Of a stretch of 64,000 bases of DNA, positions 42,915 to 53,847 are shown piece after piece (within the stretch, counting starts at the first letter, position 1; the number at the start of each line of letters is the position of its first letter). This DNA comes from Corynebacterium lactis (GTDB taxonomy: Bacteria > Actinomycetota > Actinomycetes > Mycobacteriales > Mycobacteriaceae): NCBI RefSeq assembly GCF_900519355.1, contig NZ_ULHE01000005.1:124001-188000 (forward strand). The letters are read 5' to 3'. The position numbers and the translations under genes were made by a program. Below the pieces are notes generated by a model. It was not told the origin of the DNA. It saw only the letters and a program-made list of their open reading frames with translations, and did no database searches.

Positions 42915-44185
42915 GTGATTACGTTCGACTCCATTGAGCAGGCCATCGCCGACATCGCCGCGGGTAAGGCGGTCGTCGTCGTCGACGACGAGGACCGTGA
43001 AAACGAAGGCGACATCATCTTCGCCGCGGAGAAGGCCACCCCGGAGCTCGTGGCCTTCATGGTCCGCTATTCCTCCGGTTACATTTGCGCGCCTCTGACC
43101 GGCGAGGATTGCGACCGACTGAATCTGCCGCCGATGGTCACGCAGAATGAGGATGCCCGGGGCACCGCGTACACCGTCACCGTTGACGCCAATACGGGCA
43201 CGACGGGCATTTCCGCTGTCGACCGCGCCAACACGATTCGCCACCTGGCGTCGGCTGATTCCTCGCCCCACGACTTCACCCGTCCCGGCCACGTCGTCCC
43301 GCTGCGCGCCCGCGACGGCGGCGTCCTCGTCCGGGCCGGCCACACCGAGGCGTCCGTCGACCTGGCCCGTCTGGCGGCCTGCGCCCGGCCGGCGTCCTCT
43401 GCGAGGTCGTGTCCGAAAAGGACCCGACCGGCATGGCCCGCTCCGAGGAGCTGCGGGAATTCTGCGACCGCCACGGCCTATGCCTGATCTCGATCGAGCA
43501 GATCATTCAGTACCGCCGCCACAACGAGAAGCTCGTGGAAAAGGTCGTCGAGACGCGCCTGCCCACCGAGTTCGGCGAGTTTACCGCGGTCGGCTACCGC
43601 AGCCTTATCGACGGTGTGGAGCACGTTGCCCTGGTAGTCGGCGACGTCGCTTCCAACGGCGGGGAAGACGTCCTGGTCCGGGTGCACTCCGAGTGCCTCA
43701 CCGGCGATGTCTTCGGCTCCCGACGCTGCGACTGTGGCCAGCAGCTGCACAAGTCGATGGAGATGGTCCAGGAAGCCGGCCGCGGAGTGATCCTCTACAT
43801 GCGTGGCCACGAAGGCCGCGGCATCGGCCTGATGCCGAAGCTGCAGGCCTACCACCTGCAGGACGAGGGCGCGGACACCGTCGACGCCAACCTCGCTCTG
43901 GGGCTGCCGTCCGACGCGCGCGAGTATGGCACAGGGGCGCACATCCTCCGGGACCTGGGTGTGAAATCCATGGCCTTGCTCACGAACAACCCGACGAAGC
44001 GCGCCGGCCTCGGCGGCTACGGCCTCGAAATGAGCCGGCGAGTCCCGGTGCCGGTTGAAGTCAACGAAGACAACTTGAAATACTTGACCACGAAGCGCGA
44101 CCGAATGGGCCATGACCTGCCCTGGTTGGACGATTACATCGCAGTGCACGGTCACGTAAGCGGCGCAGACAGCGAAGGGAGCTAA
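42915..44185 (+). CDS. ribBA: Bifunctional DHBP synthase / GTP cyclohydrolase II (frameshifted)
   Basis: Supplies both riboflavin precursors. The N-terminal DHBP synthase domain ([69 protein letters not shown]) and the C-terminal GTP cyclohydrolase II domain ([20 protein letters not shown] zinc ligands, [15 protein letters not shown]) are separated by a break near 43377; adding one G restores [15 protein letters not shown] and 423 residues. The start is GTG at 42915. It ends 4 nt before ribH. Confidence 0.9.
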
Positions 44186-44189
44186 GCAG

Positions 44190-44669
44190 ATGAGTGGTGC
44201 AGGATTGACGGATGTCTCCGTCCCGGACTCCACGGGTGTCTCCGTCGGTGTCGTCACTTCCCACTGGAACGAGCACATCACAGGCCAGCTCCGCGCCGAG
44301 GCACTGCGCCAGGCCGAGGAGGCAGGCGCTACCGTCACCGACGTGACCGTCGTAGGCGCCCTGGAAATCCCGGTCGTGGTCCAGGAGCTGGCCCGTACGC
44401 ACGACGCGGTTGTGGCGCTCGGCTGTGTCATCAAGGGCGGCACGCCGCATTTCGACTACGTCTGCGACTCGGTGACGGCGGGGCTTACCCGGATTGCCCT
44501 GGATCAGTCGACGCCGATTGGCAACGGCGTGCTGACCTGCAACACTGAGGAGCAGGCAATCGCACGCGCGGGCGGCGAAGGGGCTAGCGAGAACAAAGGC
44601 CGCGAGGCCATGGCAGCAGCACTCCACACCGTCGCCGTGCTGAGGGACATTCACAGGGAAAATTCGTAG
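44190..44669 (+). CDS. ribH: 6,7-dimethyl-8-ribityllumazine synthase
   Basis: Condenses the ribityl pyrimidine with DHBP to form the lumazine used by RibE; the family forms 60-mer capsids or pentamers. It is 159 residues with [42 protein letters not shown] (catalytic His), [20 protein letters not shown] and [11 protein letters not shown]. It starts 4 nt after ribBA and is followed by the PH-domain gene after 16 nt. Confidence 0.96.
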   Translation: MSGAGLTDVSVPDSTGVSVGVVTSHWNEHITGQLRAEALRQAEEAGATVTDVTVVGALEIPVVVQELARTHDAVVALGCVIKGGTPHFDYVCDSVTAGLTRIALDQSTPIGNGVLTCNTEEQAIARAGGEGASENKGREAMAAALHTVAVLRDIHRENS

Positions 44670-44685
44670 GGCAGGAGAGCATGAG

Positions 44686-45210
44686 ATGAGTGAGACCACG
44701 AACGCCTCCGGGCAATCTGCTCAGGCGTCGGCAAGCGCGGTGGCCCCGGCAACCGACGAGACTAGCCAGGGACAGTGGCTTCAGGTAATCACCTCCAAGA
44801 AGCTGACGACCTGGGCCGTAATTGCAGCCGTCATCGTCTTCGCAATCCACGTCTTCATGGGCATTGTGGTTGATTTCGGCAATACCGGGGCGAACGTGAC
44901 GGCTATTGACCGCCTGGCGTTCCCTGTCCTCGGTGCCATCATCGCCGGGGTATGTCTGCTGCTGACCCGCGCCCGCGTGCGCGTCAGCGATCGGGGCGTC
45001 GAGGTCCGCAACCTGCTCACCGCGAAGTTCTACCCGTGGAACGATATCTACGGGCTGAGCTTCCCGAAGAAGTCGAAGTGGGCCCGCCTGGAACTTCCGG
45101 ACTTCGAATTCGTGCCCATGCTCGCGGTCCAGGCCGCAGACGGGGCCCGCGTGGTCGATGCGATCAATCGATTCCGCGAGCTCGAAGACAAGTACATGCC
45201 GGAGGATTAG
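44686..45210 (+). CDS. PH-domain (bPH-type) membrane protein
   Basis: A 174-residue protein: a polar Ala/Ser/Thr-rich N-terminus of about 35 residues, two membrane segments at about residues 44-64 and 78-95, and a C-terminal bacterial PH-like domain (RVRVSDRGVEVRNLLTAKFYPWNDIYGLSFPK) on the cytoplasmic side. Close relatives are the low-molecular-weight antigen CFP-6-like proteins of mycobacteria. Its function is unknown. It follows ribH by 16 nt and precedes uvrC by 10 nt, so it is at least transcribed with them. The ATG at 44686 overlaps an ATGAGATGAG cluster. Confidence 0.85.
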   Translation: MSETTNASGQSAQASASAVAPATDETSQGQWLQVITSKKLTTWAVIAAVIVFAIHVFMGIVVDFGNTGANVTAIDRLAFPVLGAIIAGVCLLLTRARVRVSDRGVEVRNLLTAKFYPWNDIYGLSFPKKSKWARLELPDFEFVPMLAVQAADGARVVDAINRFRELEDKYMPED

Positions 45211-45220
45211 TCGGTAGCTC

Positions 45221-47245
45221 ATGACTGATCCCTCCCGGTACCGACCAGCCCCCGGCACTATTCCCGTAGAGCCGGGGGTGTACCGTTTCCTCGACTCCAC
45301 GGGGCGCGTTCTCTACGTCGGCAAGGCGAAAAATCTTCGCGCGCGGCTGTCCAATTACTTCCAGGACCTCACCCGGCTTCATCCGCGCACCCGCCAGATG
45401 GTGCAGTCGGCGTCGAAGGTGACCTGGACCGTCGTTGGCAACGAGGTCGAGGCGCTGCAGCTGGAATACACGTGGATTAAGCGCTTCAACCCGCGGTTCA
45501 ATGTGATGTACCGCGACGATAAGTCCTATCCGATGCTGGCCGTCAGCGTCGGTGAGGTCTATCCGCGCCTGTTCCTCTACCGAGGCCCGCGGCGCAAAGG
45601 CGTGCGTTATTTCGGCCCCTACTCCCACGCCTGGGCGATCCGCGAGACGCTGGACCTGCTCACGCGCGTCTTTCCCGCCCGCACCTGTGCGAAGGGCGTC
45701 TTCAATCGCCAGCAAGCCCTGGGGCGCCCGTGCCTGCTGGGGTACATCGACAAGTGCTCCGCGCCCTGCGTCGGTAGGGTTAGCGCTGCGGAGCACCGGG
45801 AGATAGTTAAGGGCTTCACCAGCTTCATGGCGGGGAACACGGGTCCGGTCACCCGTCGGCTGAAGCAGGAGATGTCGGCCGCCGCGGACAACCTCGATTT
45901 TGAGAAGGCCGCGAGCCTGCGCGATAACCTCGCGGCCATCGACAAGGTCATGGAGCGCCAGTCCGTCGTGCTTTCCGACGCCGCCGATGCGGACCTCATC
46001 GCCTTTGCCACCGATGAACTCGAAGCTGCCGTACAGATTTTTCACGTGCGGGGCGGGCGCATCTACGGCCAGCGGGGCTGGGTCGTCGAGAAGTCGGGGG
46101 AGTACGCGACCCAGGATTTTCACGAGGGGGACAAGGACCCGAGCCTGGGCGGCCTGATGGCGCAGTTTTTAACCCAGTTCTACGGCGATGCCGCGAAGCA
46201 CGCGGCCGCGGACGGGGACGATTCGACCACTGCCGCGCAGGTTGTGCCGAGGGAAATCCTGGTGCAGGCGCCGCCGGAGGACCAGGAGCAGGTTGCCTCA
46301 TTCCTGGAAGATATCCGAGGGGCGCACGTCGATATTCGGGTTCCCCAGCGCGGGGACAAGCGGGCGCTGATGGATACGGTCGCCCGGAATGCGACCGAGG
46401 CCCTCAAGCAGCACAAACTCAAGCGAAGCGGAGACCTGACCACCAGGTCGCAGGCCCTGGCGGAGCTGCAGGAGGCCCTGTTCCTGGACGAGGCTCCGCT
46501 GCGCATCGAGTGCACGGATATCTCGCATATCCAGGGCACCGACGTCGTCGCCTCCCTCGTGGTCTTCGAGGATGGCCTGCCAAAGAAGTCCGACTACCGC
46601 CGTTACCGTATCAAAGACGCCGCCGGCGACGGCCACTCCGACGACGTGGCCTCCATCGCCGAGGTTGTCCGACGGCGTTTCCTGCGCCACAACTCGGACA
46701 AGCTGGACGTCCCCGACGACGAGACCGACATGTTCGTCGAGGAGACCACCGATGCGGTGGAGGAACAGGCCAAGGGCGCTCGGAAGTTCGCCTATCCGCC
46801 ACAGCTCTTCATCGTCGACGGTGGCGCGCCCCAGGTCGCCGCCGCACAGGCTGTGTTGGACGAGCTGGAGGTCACCGATGTGGCGCTCGTCGGCATCGCC
46901 AAGCGTTTGGAGGAGCTCTGGACGCCGGACGACGACGAGCCCGTCATCCTTCCGCGCAATGCGGAGGCCATGTACCTGATCCAGCGAATCCGTGACGAAG
47001 CCCACCGCTTTGCCATTACCTACCACCGGCAGCAGCGCTCGAAACGCATGCGGGCGTCGGTGCTCGACGGAGTCAAGGGGCTGGGCCCCGCCCGGCGCAG
47101 CGAACTGGTCAAACACTTCGGGTCAGTCGCCGCGTTGAAGCAGGCCACGGTGGAGGACATAGAAGAAGTGCCTGGATTCGGGCCTTCTCTTGCCCGGAGC
47201 GTATTCGAGTTCCTTCACCCCGAAAGCCCCGGGGCGCAGCCGTAA
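45221..47245 (+). CDS. uvrC: Excinuclease ABC subunit C
   Basis: Makes the dual incisions in nucleotide excision repair. It is 674 residues, in the usual range. Domains in order are the GIY-YIG nuclease ([21 protein letters not shown]), a Cys-rich region ([18 protein letters not shown]), the UVR UvrB-binding motif ([20 protein letters not shown]), the RNase H-like nuclease domain ([29 protein letters not shown]) and two C-terminal helix-hairpin-helix motifs ([34 protein letters not shown]). It is followed by rapZ, as in nearly all actinobacteria. Confidence 0.97.
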   Translation: MTDPSRYRPAPGTIPVEPGVYRFLDSTGRVLYVGKAKNLRARLSNYFQDLTRLHPRTRQMVQSASKVTWTVVGNEVEALQLEYTWIKRFNPRFNVMYRDDKSYPMLAVSVGEVYPRLFLYRGPRRKGVRYFGPYSHAWAIRETLDLLTRVFPARTCAKGVFNRQQALGRPCLLGYIDKCSAPCVGRVSAAEHREIVKGFTSFMAGNTGPVTRRLKQEMSAAADNLDFEKAASLRDNLAAIDKVMERQSVVLSDAADADLIAFATDELEAAVQIFHVRGGRIYGQRGWVVEKSGEYATQDFHEGDKDPSLGGLMAQFLTQFYGDAAKHAAADGDDSTTAAQVVPREILVQAPPEDQEQVASFLEDIRGAHVDIRVPQRGDKRALMDTVARNATEALKQHKLKRSGDLTTRSQALAELQEALFLDEAPLRIECTDISHIQGTDVVASLVVFEDGLPKKSDYRRYRIKDAAGDGHSDDVASIAEVVRRRFLRHNSDKLDVPDDETDMFVEETTDAVEEQAKGARKFAYPPQLFIVDGGAPQVAAAQAVLDELEVTDVALVGIAKRLEELWTPDDDEPVILPRNAEAMYLIQRIRDEAHRFAITYHRQQRSKRMRASVLDGVKGLGPARRSELVKHFGSVAALKQATVEDIEEVPGFGPSLARSVFEFLHPESPGAQP

Positions 47246-47252
47246 GTTGTAT

Positions 47253-47258
47253 TAGAGT
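47253..47258 (+). promoter_or_regulatory. -10 box giving a leaderless rapZ mRNA
   Basis: TAGAGT lies 7 nt before the rapZ ATG at 47266. A GAGGGG stretch also lies there but only 1-2 nt from the start codon, too close for normal pairing. Confidence 0.5.
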
Positions 47259-47265
47259 GAGGGGC

Positions 47266-48156
47266 ATGAGCAACCCTGGCCTTTCTCCCCAAGCTGAAAA
47301 GTCGCTTGTGCTGATCACCGGCATGTCCGGTTCCGGTCGAAACACTGCTGCAAGTGTTTTAGAGGAGATGGGCTGGTACGTCGCCGACAACCTGCCACCG
47401 GAGTTGATTATGCGAATGGTCGAGTTGACCTTCGCGGCGGATTCGCCGGTCGAGCGGCTGGCTATCGTGACGGATGTTCGCTCCCGCGCCTTCGCCGGCA
47501 ATCTGGGGGAGGTTCTGGACCGGCTTCGGGCGGAGGGACGCCAGCCGTATGTCATCTTCTTCGACGCCAACGATGACACCTTGATCGCCCGCTACGATTC
47601 CGTGCGTCGCATGCACCCGCTGCAAAAGAATGGCACCCTCACCCAGGGAATTGCGGCCGAGCGCCAGATGCTGCTGCCGATCAAGGGCATGTCGGACCTG
47701 GTCGTCGACACTTCCGATATGAGTGTGCACGACCTGCGCCGGGAATTGGAGCACCAATTGTCCGACAGTGAAAACAAGGTCCAGCAGGTCACCTTGGAGT
47801 CCTTCGGGTTTAAGCACGGCGCTCCGCGTGACGCTGACATGCTTTTCGACGTTCGTTTCCTACCGAACCCGTATTGGGTGCCGGAATTGCGGTCGGGGCG
47901 TGGCACAAACAAGCCGGTAGCGGACTATGTGCTCAGCCAGCCGGAAGCGGAAGGGTTCCTCGACAAGGTCTCATCCTTGATTGATCTCGTATTGCCCGGT
48001 TATCGACGCGAGGGCAAGAGCTTTATGACGGTTGCCATTGGGTGTACGGGCGGACACCACCGGAGTGTCGCTGTCGTCGAGGCCCTCGCGAAGCGGCTGG
48101 CGGACCTACCCGGCGTGGACATCAATGTGTTCCACCGCGACATCAATCGGAATTAG
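47266..48156 (+). CDS. rapZ: RapZ/YvcJ-family nucleotide-binding protein
   Basis: A P-loop protein of 296 residues. The Walker A region reads ITGMSGSGRNTAASVLEEMG, with Arg instead of the usual Lys, a variation seen in other actinobacterial members. YVADNLPPELI follows, and the C-terminal GCTGGHHRSVAVVEALAKRL is diagnostic. In E. coli RapZ is an RNA adaptor controlling amino-sugar synthesis; in Gram-positives its role is less clear, and it occurs with yvcK and whiA as here. The favoured start is ATG 47266; a GTG at 47257 is in frame. Confidence 0.93.
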   Translation: MSNPGLSPQAEKSLVLITGMSGSGRNTAASVLEEMGWYVADNLPPELIMRMVELTFAADSPVERLAIVTDVRSRAFAGNLGEVLDRLRAEGRQPYVIFFDANDDTLIARYDSVRRMHPLQKNGTLTQGIAAERQMLLPIKGMSDLVVDTSDMSVHDLRRELEHQLSDSENKVQQVTLESFGFKHGAPRDADMLFDVRFLPNPYWVPELRSGRGTNKPVADYVLSQPEAEGFLDKVSSLIDLVLPGYRREGKSFMTVAIGCTGGHHRSVAVVEALAKRLADLPGVDINVFHRDINRN

Positions 48157-48183
48157 TTTCTCGGAAAGGAGGGTGAAAACGCA

Positions 48184-49131
48184 GTGACTACGATTACGAG
48201 CCTTGGTGGCGGGCACGGCCTGTTTGCAACGCTGCGGGCGGCGCGTCGCATCGCCGATTCGGTCACGGCGGTGGTCACCGTCGCGGACGACGGCGGTTCG
48301 TCCGGTCGTTTGCGTCGCGAGCTGGGGCAGATTCCTCCGGGGGACCTGCGTATGGCCCTTGCGGCCTTGTCGGCGGACACCGAGAAGGGCGACCTGTGGG
48401 AAACGACCCTGCAGCACCGCTTTGGTGGAACCGGGGCGCTGGCGGGCCACGCGATCGGCAACCTGATTATCGCGGGCTTGACCAGCGTGATGGGCAGCGA
48501 AGTCGCGGCCCTTGACGAGCTGGCGCGCCTACTGCAGATTCGGGGGCGCGTGGTTCCGATGTCCCCAATCCCTCTGGAGATTGAAGCCGAGGTGGTGGGC
48601 CTCGAGGAAGATGCGCGAGTTGTCCGTCAGGTCCGCGGCCAGGTCGCGGTCGCGACTACGCCTGGGCAAGTCCGGAGGATTCGGCTGATCCCCGAGAACC
48701 CGCCGGCGGCGCCGGAGGCCGTGGAGGCAATTCACGCCGCCGACCTGGTGACGCTCGGACCGGGCTCCTGGTTCACGTCAGTTCTCCCGCACCTGCAAGT
48801 TCCGGGTTTGCTCTCCGCGCTGCGGGAGACTTCGGCGACGACCGCGGTGGTGCTCAATCTGGTGGCAGAGCCCGGCGAGACCGCGGGTTTTTCCGCGGAG
48901 CGCCACATCCATATGCTCTCGCAACACGCGCCTGATTTGAAGATTGACTACATCCTGATCGACAACAACACGCCTCTGGCGGACACGGAGAAGAAGTACC
49001 TGACCCGTGCGGCCCAGACCCTTTCGGCGCAGGTTGTCTTCGCTGACGTTCAGGAGTTGGCCGATTACGGCGTGCTCACAGGTCGTCATAGTCCAGAAAA
49101 GCTCTCTCTAGCGCTCAACACGTTGCTCTGA
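48184..49131 (+). CDS. yvcK: YvcK/CofD-like UDP-sugar-binding protein
   Basis: A gluconeogenesis-factor family protein of 315 residues. It has the N-terminal nucleotide-sugar motif ITSLGGGHGLFATLRAAR, then VADDGGSSGRLRRELGQIPPGDLR and TLGPGSWFTSVLPHL. In mycobacteria and Bacillus it binds UDP-GlcNAc and influences cell-wall synthesis and gluconeogenic growth (family knowledge). The GTG at 48184 is preceded by AAGGAGGG. It lies 27 nt after rapZ. Confidence 0.92.
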   Translation: MTTITSLGGGHGLFATLRAARRIADSVTAVVTVADDGGSSGRLRRELGQIPPGDLRMALAALSADTEKGDLWETTLQHRFGGTGALAGHAIGNLIIAGLTSVMGSEVAALDELARLLQIRGRVVPMSPIPLEIEAEVVGLEEDARVVRQVRGQVAVATTPGQVRRIRLIPENPPAAPEAVEAIHAADLVTLGPGSWFTSVLPHLQVPGLLSALRETSATTAVVLNLVAEPGETAGFSAERHIHMLSQHAPDLKIDYILIDNNTPLADTEKKYLTRAAQTLSAQVVFADVQELADYGVLTGRHSPEKLSLALNTLL

Positions 49132-49331
49132 CGCCCCAGCCCTGCCGCTCGACCCCCGGGCAGTGACGGCCCGCCCAGCGTCCAGCGCCCAGGGCCGAGC
49201 CCGCCAACTGGTCCTCCCTTGGCCTTTAAGGGCTGATAGGGGGCGGAATCTCCACGCCGCTGCGGCGTCGGCTAGTATCTTGGGGACAATTCATCGACTT
49301 CGTTTTCCCAGCAGATTAAGGATGACCAACC
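49132..49331 (+). promoter_or_regulatory. whiA upstream region with -10
   Basis: TAGTAT at 49273-49278 is a good -10 candidate 54 nt before the whiA GTG. The preceding 140 nt is GC-rich and contains no gene that I can support. Confidence 0.45.
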
Positions 49332-50333
49332 GTGGCATTGACGGCCAAAGTCAAAGACGAGCTCGCACGCGTGAGCGTTGCGCAGGAGAGCGCTCAGGCG
49401 GCGGAAATCGCCACGCTTTTTCGTTTTTGCGGTGGGCTTCACCTGGTGGCGGGCAAGATCGTTCTGGAGGCAGAACTTGATTCGGGGGCAGTCGCCAGAA
49501 GGCTGCGCCAGATGTTGTCGTCGCTCTACGACGTCGAGGCTTCGCTCAACGTGCTGTCGCCGGGTGGCCTGCGTAAGACTTCCCGCTACATCGTCCGCGT
49601 TACCGACGGCGCCGAGCTCGTCGTAAGGCAGACGGGGCTGATTGATTCGGCTGGAAGGCCTGTCCGTGGTCTGCCGCGGAAATTGATTATGGGGCCCACG
49701 GTCGATCAGGAGGCCGCATGGCGCGGCGCTTTCCTGGCGCATGGTTCCCTGACGGAGCCGGGCCGGTCGTCGTCGCTGGAGGTCACTGCGCCCTGCCCGG
49801 AAGCGGCTCTGGCTCTGGTCGGCTGCGCACGCCGACTGGGGATTTCCGCTAAGAGCAAGGAGAACAAGTCCCGCGGGGGAGACCGCGTGATCATTCGCGA
49901 GGGTGACGCCATCGGCGCTCTGCTAACCCGCATGGGAGCGCAGACCACCAGGCTGGAGTGGGAAGAGCAGCGGATGCGCAGGGAGGTCCGTGCTACGGCC
50001 AATCGCCTGGCCAATTTTGACGACGCCAACCTTCGCCGTTCTGCACGCGCCGCGGTGATCGCCGCGGCCAGGGTGAGCCGGGCACTGGAGATCCTCGGGG
50101 ACGACGTACCGGATCACCTGGTCTCGGCGGGACAGCTCCGCGTTGAGCACAAGCAGGCCTCGCTGGAGGAATTGGGCCAATTGGCCAACCCGCCGATGAC
50201 GAAGGACGCAGTGGCCGGACGCATCCGCCGATTGCTATCTATGGCCGACCGGAGAGCAAAGGAATTGGGCATTGCGCCCACAACCGCGGCGGTCACCGAC
50301 GAACTTTTTGACGGATCTTCCGAGGTTGAATAG
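49332..50333 (+). CDS. whiA: WhiA, sporulation/division transcription regulator
   Basis: A 333-residue DNA-binding protein with an N-terminal homing-endonuclease-like (LAGLIDADG fold) half ([18 protein letters not shown] region, [20 protein letters not shown]) and a C-terminal helix-turn-helix ([20 protein letters not shown], then [15 protein letters not shown]). In Streptomyces it controls sporulation septation; in non-sporulating actinobacteria it is linked to division and growth. The start is GTG at 49332 with TAAGGA upstream. It completes the uvrC-rapZ-yvcK-whiA run. Confidence 0.95.
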   Translation: MALTAKVKDELARVSVAQESAQAAEIATLFRFCGGLHLVAGKIVLEAELDSGAVARRLRQMLSSLYDVEASLNVLSPGGLRKTSRYIVRVTDGAELVVRQTGLIDSAGRPVRGLPRKLIMGPTVDQEAAWRGAFLAHGSLTEPGRSSSLEVTAPCPEAALALVGCARRLGISAKSKENKSRGGDRVIIREGDAIGALLTRMGAQTTRLEWEEQRMRREVRATANRLANFDDANLRRSARAAVIAAARVSRALEILGDDVPDHLVSAGQLRVEHKQASLEELGQLANPPMTKDAVAGRIRRLLSMADRRAKELGIAPTTAAVTDELFDGSSEVE

Positions 50334-50430
50334 AAACATTTGCCCATGTCATAGGCATTTTGTGGTTTATTTGCCCGGTTGTTTCCGCTCGGTCAAAAAA
50401 TTCTTCCGTGCGCGATTGGTAAACCACACG

Positions 50431-50436
50431 TACACT
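50431..50436 (+). promoter_or_regulatory. -10 of gap
   Basis: TACACT lies 81 nt before the gap GTG in a 178-nt gap that is AT-rich compared with its surroundings. No clear -35 is seen. Confidence 0.5.
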
Positions 50437-50445
50437 CATTAATGA

Positions 50446-51516
<1,071 letters not shown>

Positions 51517-51545
51517 TCTCATAACTGGTTAATCCCAGACCCCGA

Positions 51546-51594
51546 ACGGGCCGGGGTGGCTGTGCCTGATGGTGCATCCACCTCGGCCCGTTTT
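51546..51594 (+). terminator. Terminator between gap and pgk
   Basis: A 14-bp stem with one G-T pair (51546-51559 with 51578-51591) and an 18-nt loop is followed by TTTT. Confidence 0.85.
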
Positions 51595-51623
51595 CCATCT
51601 ATTTGCCAAAGGATTCTCACAAG

Positions 51624-52835
51624 ATGACCGTTAAGACCGTCAAGGACCTCATTGCAGAAGGCATCGAGGGGCGCTACGTACTCGTCCGCTCCGACTTCAA
51701 CGTCCCGCTGAAGGACGGCGTTATCACCGACCCGGGCCGCATTGACGCATCGCTGCCGACTCTCACCGCACTCGTCGAGGCTGGCGCCAAGGTCGTTGTC
51801 ATGGCTCACCTCGGCCGTCCAAAGGGCCAGGTCAACCCCGACTTTTCCCTGGCCCCGGTCGCCGAGGCCCTGTCTGAGCGCCTCGACCAGTATGTAGCAC
51901 TGGCCGGCGACGTCGCCGGCGAAGACGCTCACGAGCGCGCTAACGGCCTGACCGAGGGTGATGTCCTGCTGCTGGAAAACGTCCGTTTCGATCCGCGCGA
52001 GACCTCGAAGGACGAGGCCGAGCGCGCGGAGTTCGCCGCGGAGCTCGCAGCACTTGTACCGGACGGTGCCTTTGTTTCCGACGGCTTCGGCGTCGTCCAC
52101 CGCGCCCAGGCATCTGTTTACGACGTCGCAAAGAAGCTTCCGCACTACGCCGGAACCCTGGTTCAGAACGAGCTCGAGGTCCTCCGCAAGGTCGCCGAAG
52201 CTCCGGAGAAGCCCTACACGGTTGTGTTGGGTGGTTCGAAGGTCTCCGACAAGCTCGGCGTCATTGAGGCCCTGGCCCCGAAGGTCGACTCGCTGGTCAT
52301 CGGCGGCGGTATGTGCTTTACCTTCCTGGCCGCCCAGGGCTACTCCGTCGGTAGCTCCCTGCTTCAGGAAGAGATGATCGACACCTGCAAGGACCTGCTT
52401 GCGCGCTACGGTGACAAGATTGTCCTGCCGACCGACGTCATCGTCGCTGACAAGTTTGCTGTCGACGCGGACCACAAGGTCGTCGAGGTCAACGAGATTC
52501 CCGAGGGGTGGATGGGCCTGGACGTTGGACCGGCCTCCGCGAAGGCATTCGCCAAGGTCCTCGGCGAGTCCAAGACTGTCTTCTGGAACGGCCCGATGGG
52601 CGTGTTCGAGATGGAAGCCTTCGCCAACGGCACCCGCTTCGTCGCCCAGGCGATCATCGACGCGACCAAGAATAACGGCTGCTTCTCCGTCGTCGGTGGC
52701 GGCGACTCCGCGGCTGCAGTTCGTACGCTCGGCCTGGACGAGGATGGCTTCAGCCACATTTCCACCGGCGGTGGCGCATCGCTGGAGTTCCTGGAGGGCA
52801 AGACCCTCCCGGGCGTCGACGTTCTCGAAGGCTAG
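51624..52835 (+). CDS. pgk: Phosphoglycerate kinase
   Basis: Transfers phosphate from 1,3-bisphosphoglycerate to ADP. It is 403 residues. The N-terminal domain has [21 protein letters not shown] and MAHLGRPKG, with [12 protein letters not shown]; the C-terminal nucleotide domain has [33 protein letters not shown] and [15 protein letters not shown]. The ATG at 51624 follows AAAGGA; a TTG at 51603 is in frame but less likely. It is followed by tpiA and ppc. Confidence 0.97.
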   Translation: MTVKTVKDLIAEGIEGRYVLVRSDFNVPLKDGVITDPGRIDASLPTLTALVEAGAKVVVMAHLGRPKGQVNPDFSLAPVAEALSERLDQYVALAGDVAGEDAHERANGLTEGDVLLLENVRFDPRETSKDEAERAEFAAELAALVPDGAFVSDGFGVVHRAQASVYDVAKKLPHYAGTLVQNELEVLRKVAEAPEKPYTVVLGGSKVSDKLGVIEALAPKVDSLVIGGGMCFTFLAAQGYSVGSSLLQEEMIDTCKDLLARYGDKIVLPTDVIVADKFAVDADHKVVEVNEIPEGWMGLDVGPASAKAFAKVLGESKTVFWNGPMGVFEMEAFANGTRFVAQAIIDATKNNGCFSVVGGGDSAAAVRTLGLDEDGFSHISTGGGASLEFLEGKTLPGVDVLEG

Positions 52836-52945
52836 TCGGTTCAACCGTTCACTCGGCTAGACCTCGGTCGAGGGCAGCGCCTCGCGTTGCCCCTTGCCGG
52901 AGAACTATTACCCATTTTCTCAATTAGGAAGTGAATTCCACCACT

Positions 52946-53728
52946 ATGGCACGCAAACCATTCATCGCCGGTAACTGGAAGATGAACCTGAACCACCTCG
53001 AGGCCATCGGCGTTGTGCAGAAGCTGGCCTTCGCACTGCCGAAGGAGTACTACGAGAAGGTCGACGTCGCAGTCATCCCTCCGTTCACCGACCTTCGCTC
53101 CGTTCAGACCCTGGTCGAGGGTGACAAGCTCTCGGTCACCTACGGCGCCCAGGATGTCTCCACCGAGGAGTCCGGAGCCTACACCGGCGAGATTTCTGCA
53201 TCCATGCTGGCGAAGCTCGGCTGCACCTGGGTCGTCGTCGGGCACTCCGAGCGCCGCGACATGCACGGAGAGACCGACGAGCTTGTCGCCAAGAAGGCGA
53301 AGGCAGCTCTCAAGGAGGACATCAACCCGATCGTGTGCGTCGGCGAGCACCTCGATGTCCGCGAGGCGGGCAAGCACGTGGAGCACGTCGTCGCGCAGGT
53401 TAAGGGCTCCCTTGCCAACCTGACCGACGCCGAGCTGGCCAAGACGGTCATCGCTTACGAGCCGGTCTGGGCGATTGGTACCGGCAAGGTCGCCTCGGCA
53501 GCTGATGCGCAGGAGGTCTGTGGCGCAATCCGTAAGACCATCGCGGAAATTGCCAACGAGAACATTGCCAAGGACATGCGCATCCTCTACGGCGGCTCCG
53601 TGAAGCCCGAGAACGTCGCGGAGATCGTCGGCCAGCCTGACGTCGACGGCGGCCTCGTCGGAGGTGCGTCGCTGGATGGCGAGGCATTCGCGAAGCTGTG
53701 CGCACTCGCGGCAGACGCGGCAGTCTAA
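52946..53728 (+). CDS. tpiA: Triosephosphate isomerase
   Basis: Interconverts dihydroxyacetone phosphate and glyceraldehyde 3-phosphate, 260 residues. It starts at ATG 52946, where the family N-terminus [15 protein letters not shown] begins (catalytic Lys). [19 protein letters not shown] (catalytic His) and [17 protein letters not shown] (catalytic Glu) follow, then the phosphate loop [11 protein letters not shown] and GGLVGGASL. It is 110 nt after pgk and is followed by a terminator. Confidence 0.97.
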   Translation: MARKPFIAGNWKMNLNHLEAIGVVQKLAFALPKEYYEKVDVAVIPPFTDLRSVQTLVEGDKLSVTYGAQDVSTEESGAYTGEISASMLAKLGCTWVVVGHSERRDMHGETDELVAKKAKAALKEDINPIVCVGEHLDVREAGKHVEHVVAQVKGSLANLTDAELAKTVIAYEPVWAIGTGKVASAADAQEVCGAIRKTIAEIANENIAKDMRILYGGSVKPENVAEIVGQPDVDGGLVGGASLDGEAFAKLCALAADAAV

Positions 53729-53768
53729 GCGACACACCGCGATACTTTCACGATAAAGGCGTATTCTA

Positions 53769-53813
53769 AACCCCGACCTAGCAATCTTGCATTGCTCGCA
53801 GGTCGGGGTTTTT
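53769..53813 (+). terminator. Rho-independent terminator after tpiA
   Basis: An 11-bp outer stem (53769-53779 with 53800-53810) and a 6-bp inner stem (AGCAAT with ATTGCT) are followed by a T-run. It lies between tpiA and ppc. Confidence 0.92.
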
Positions 53814-53847
53814 CGCCCTGCGAATAGTTCCAAGGAGGATCAGTCTT

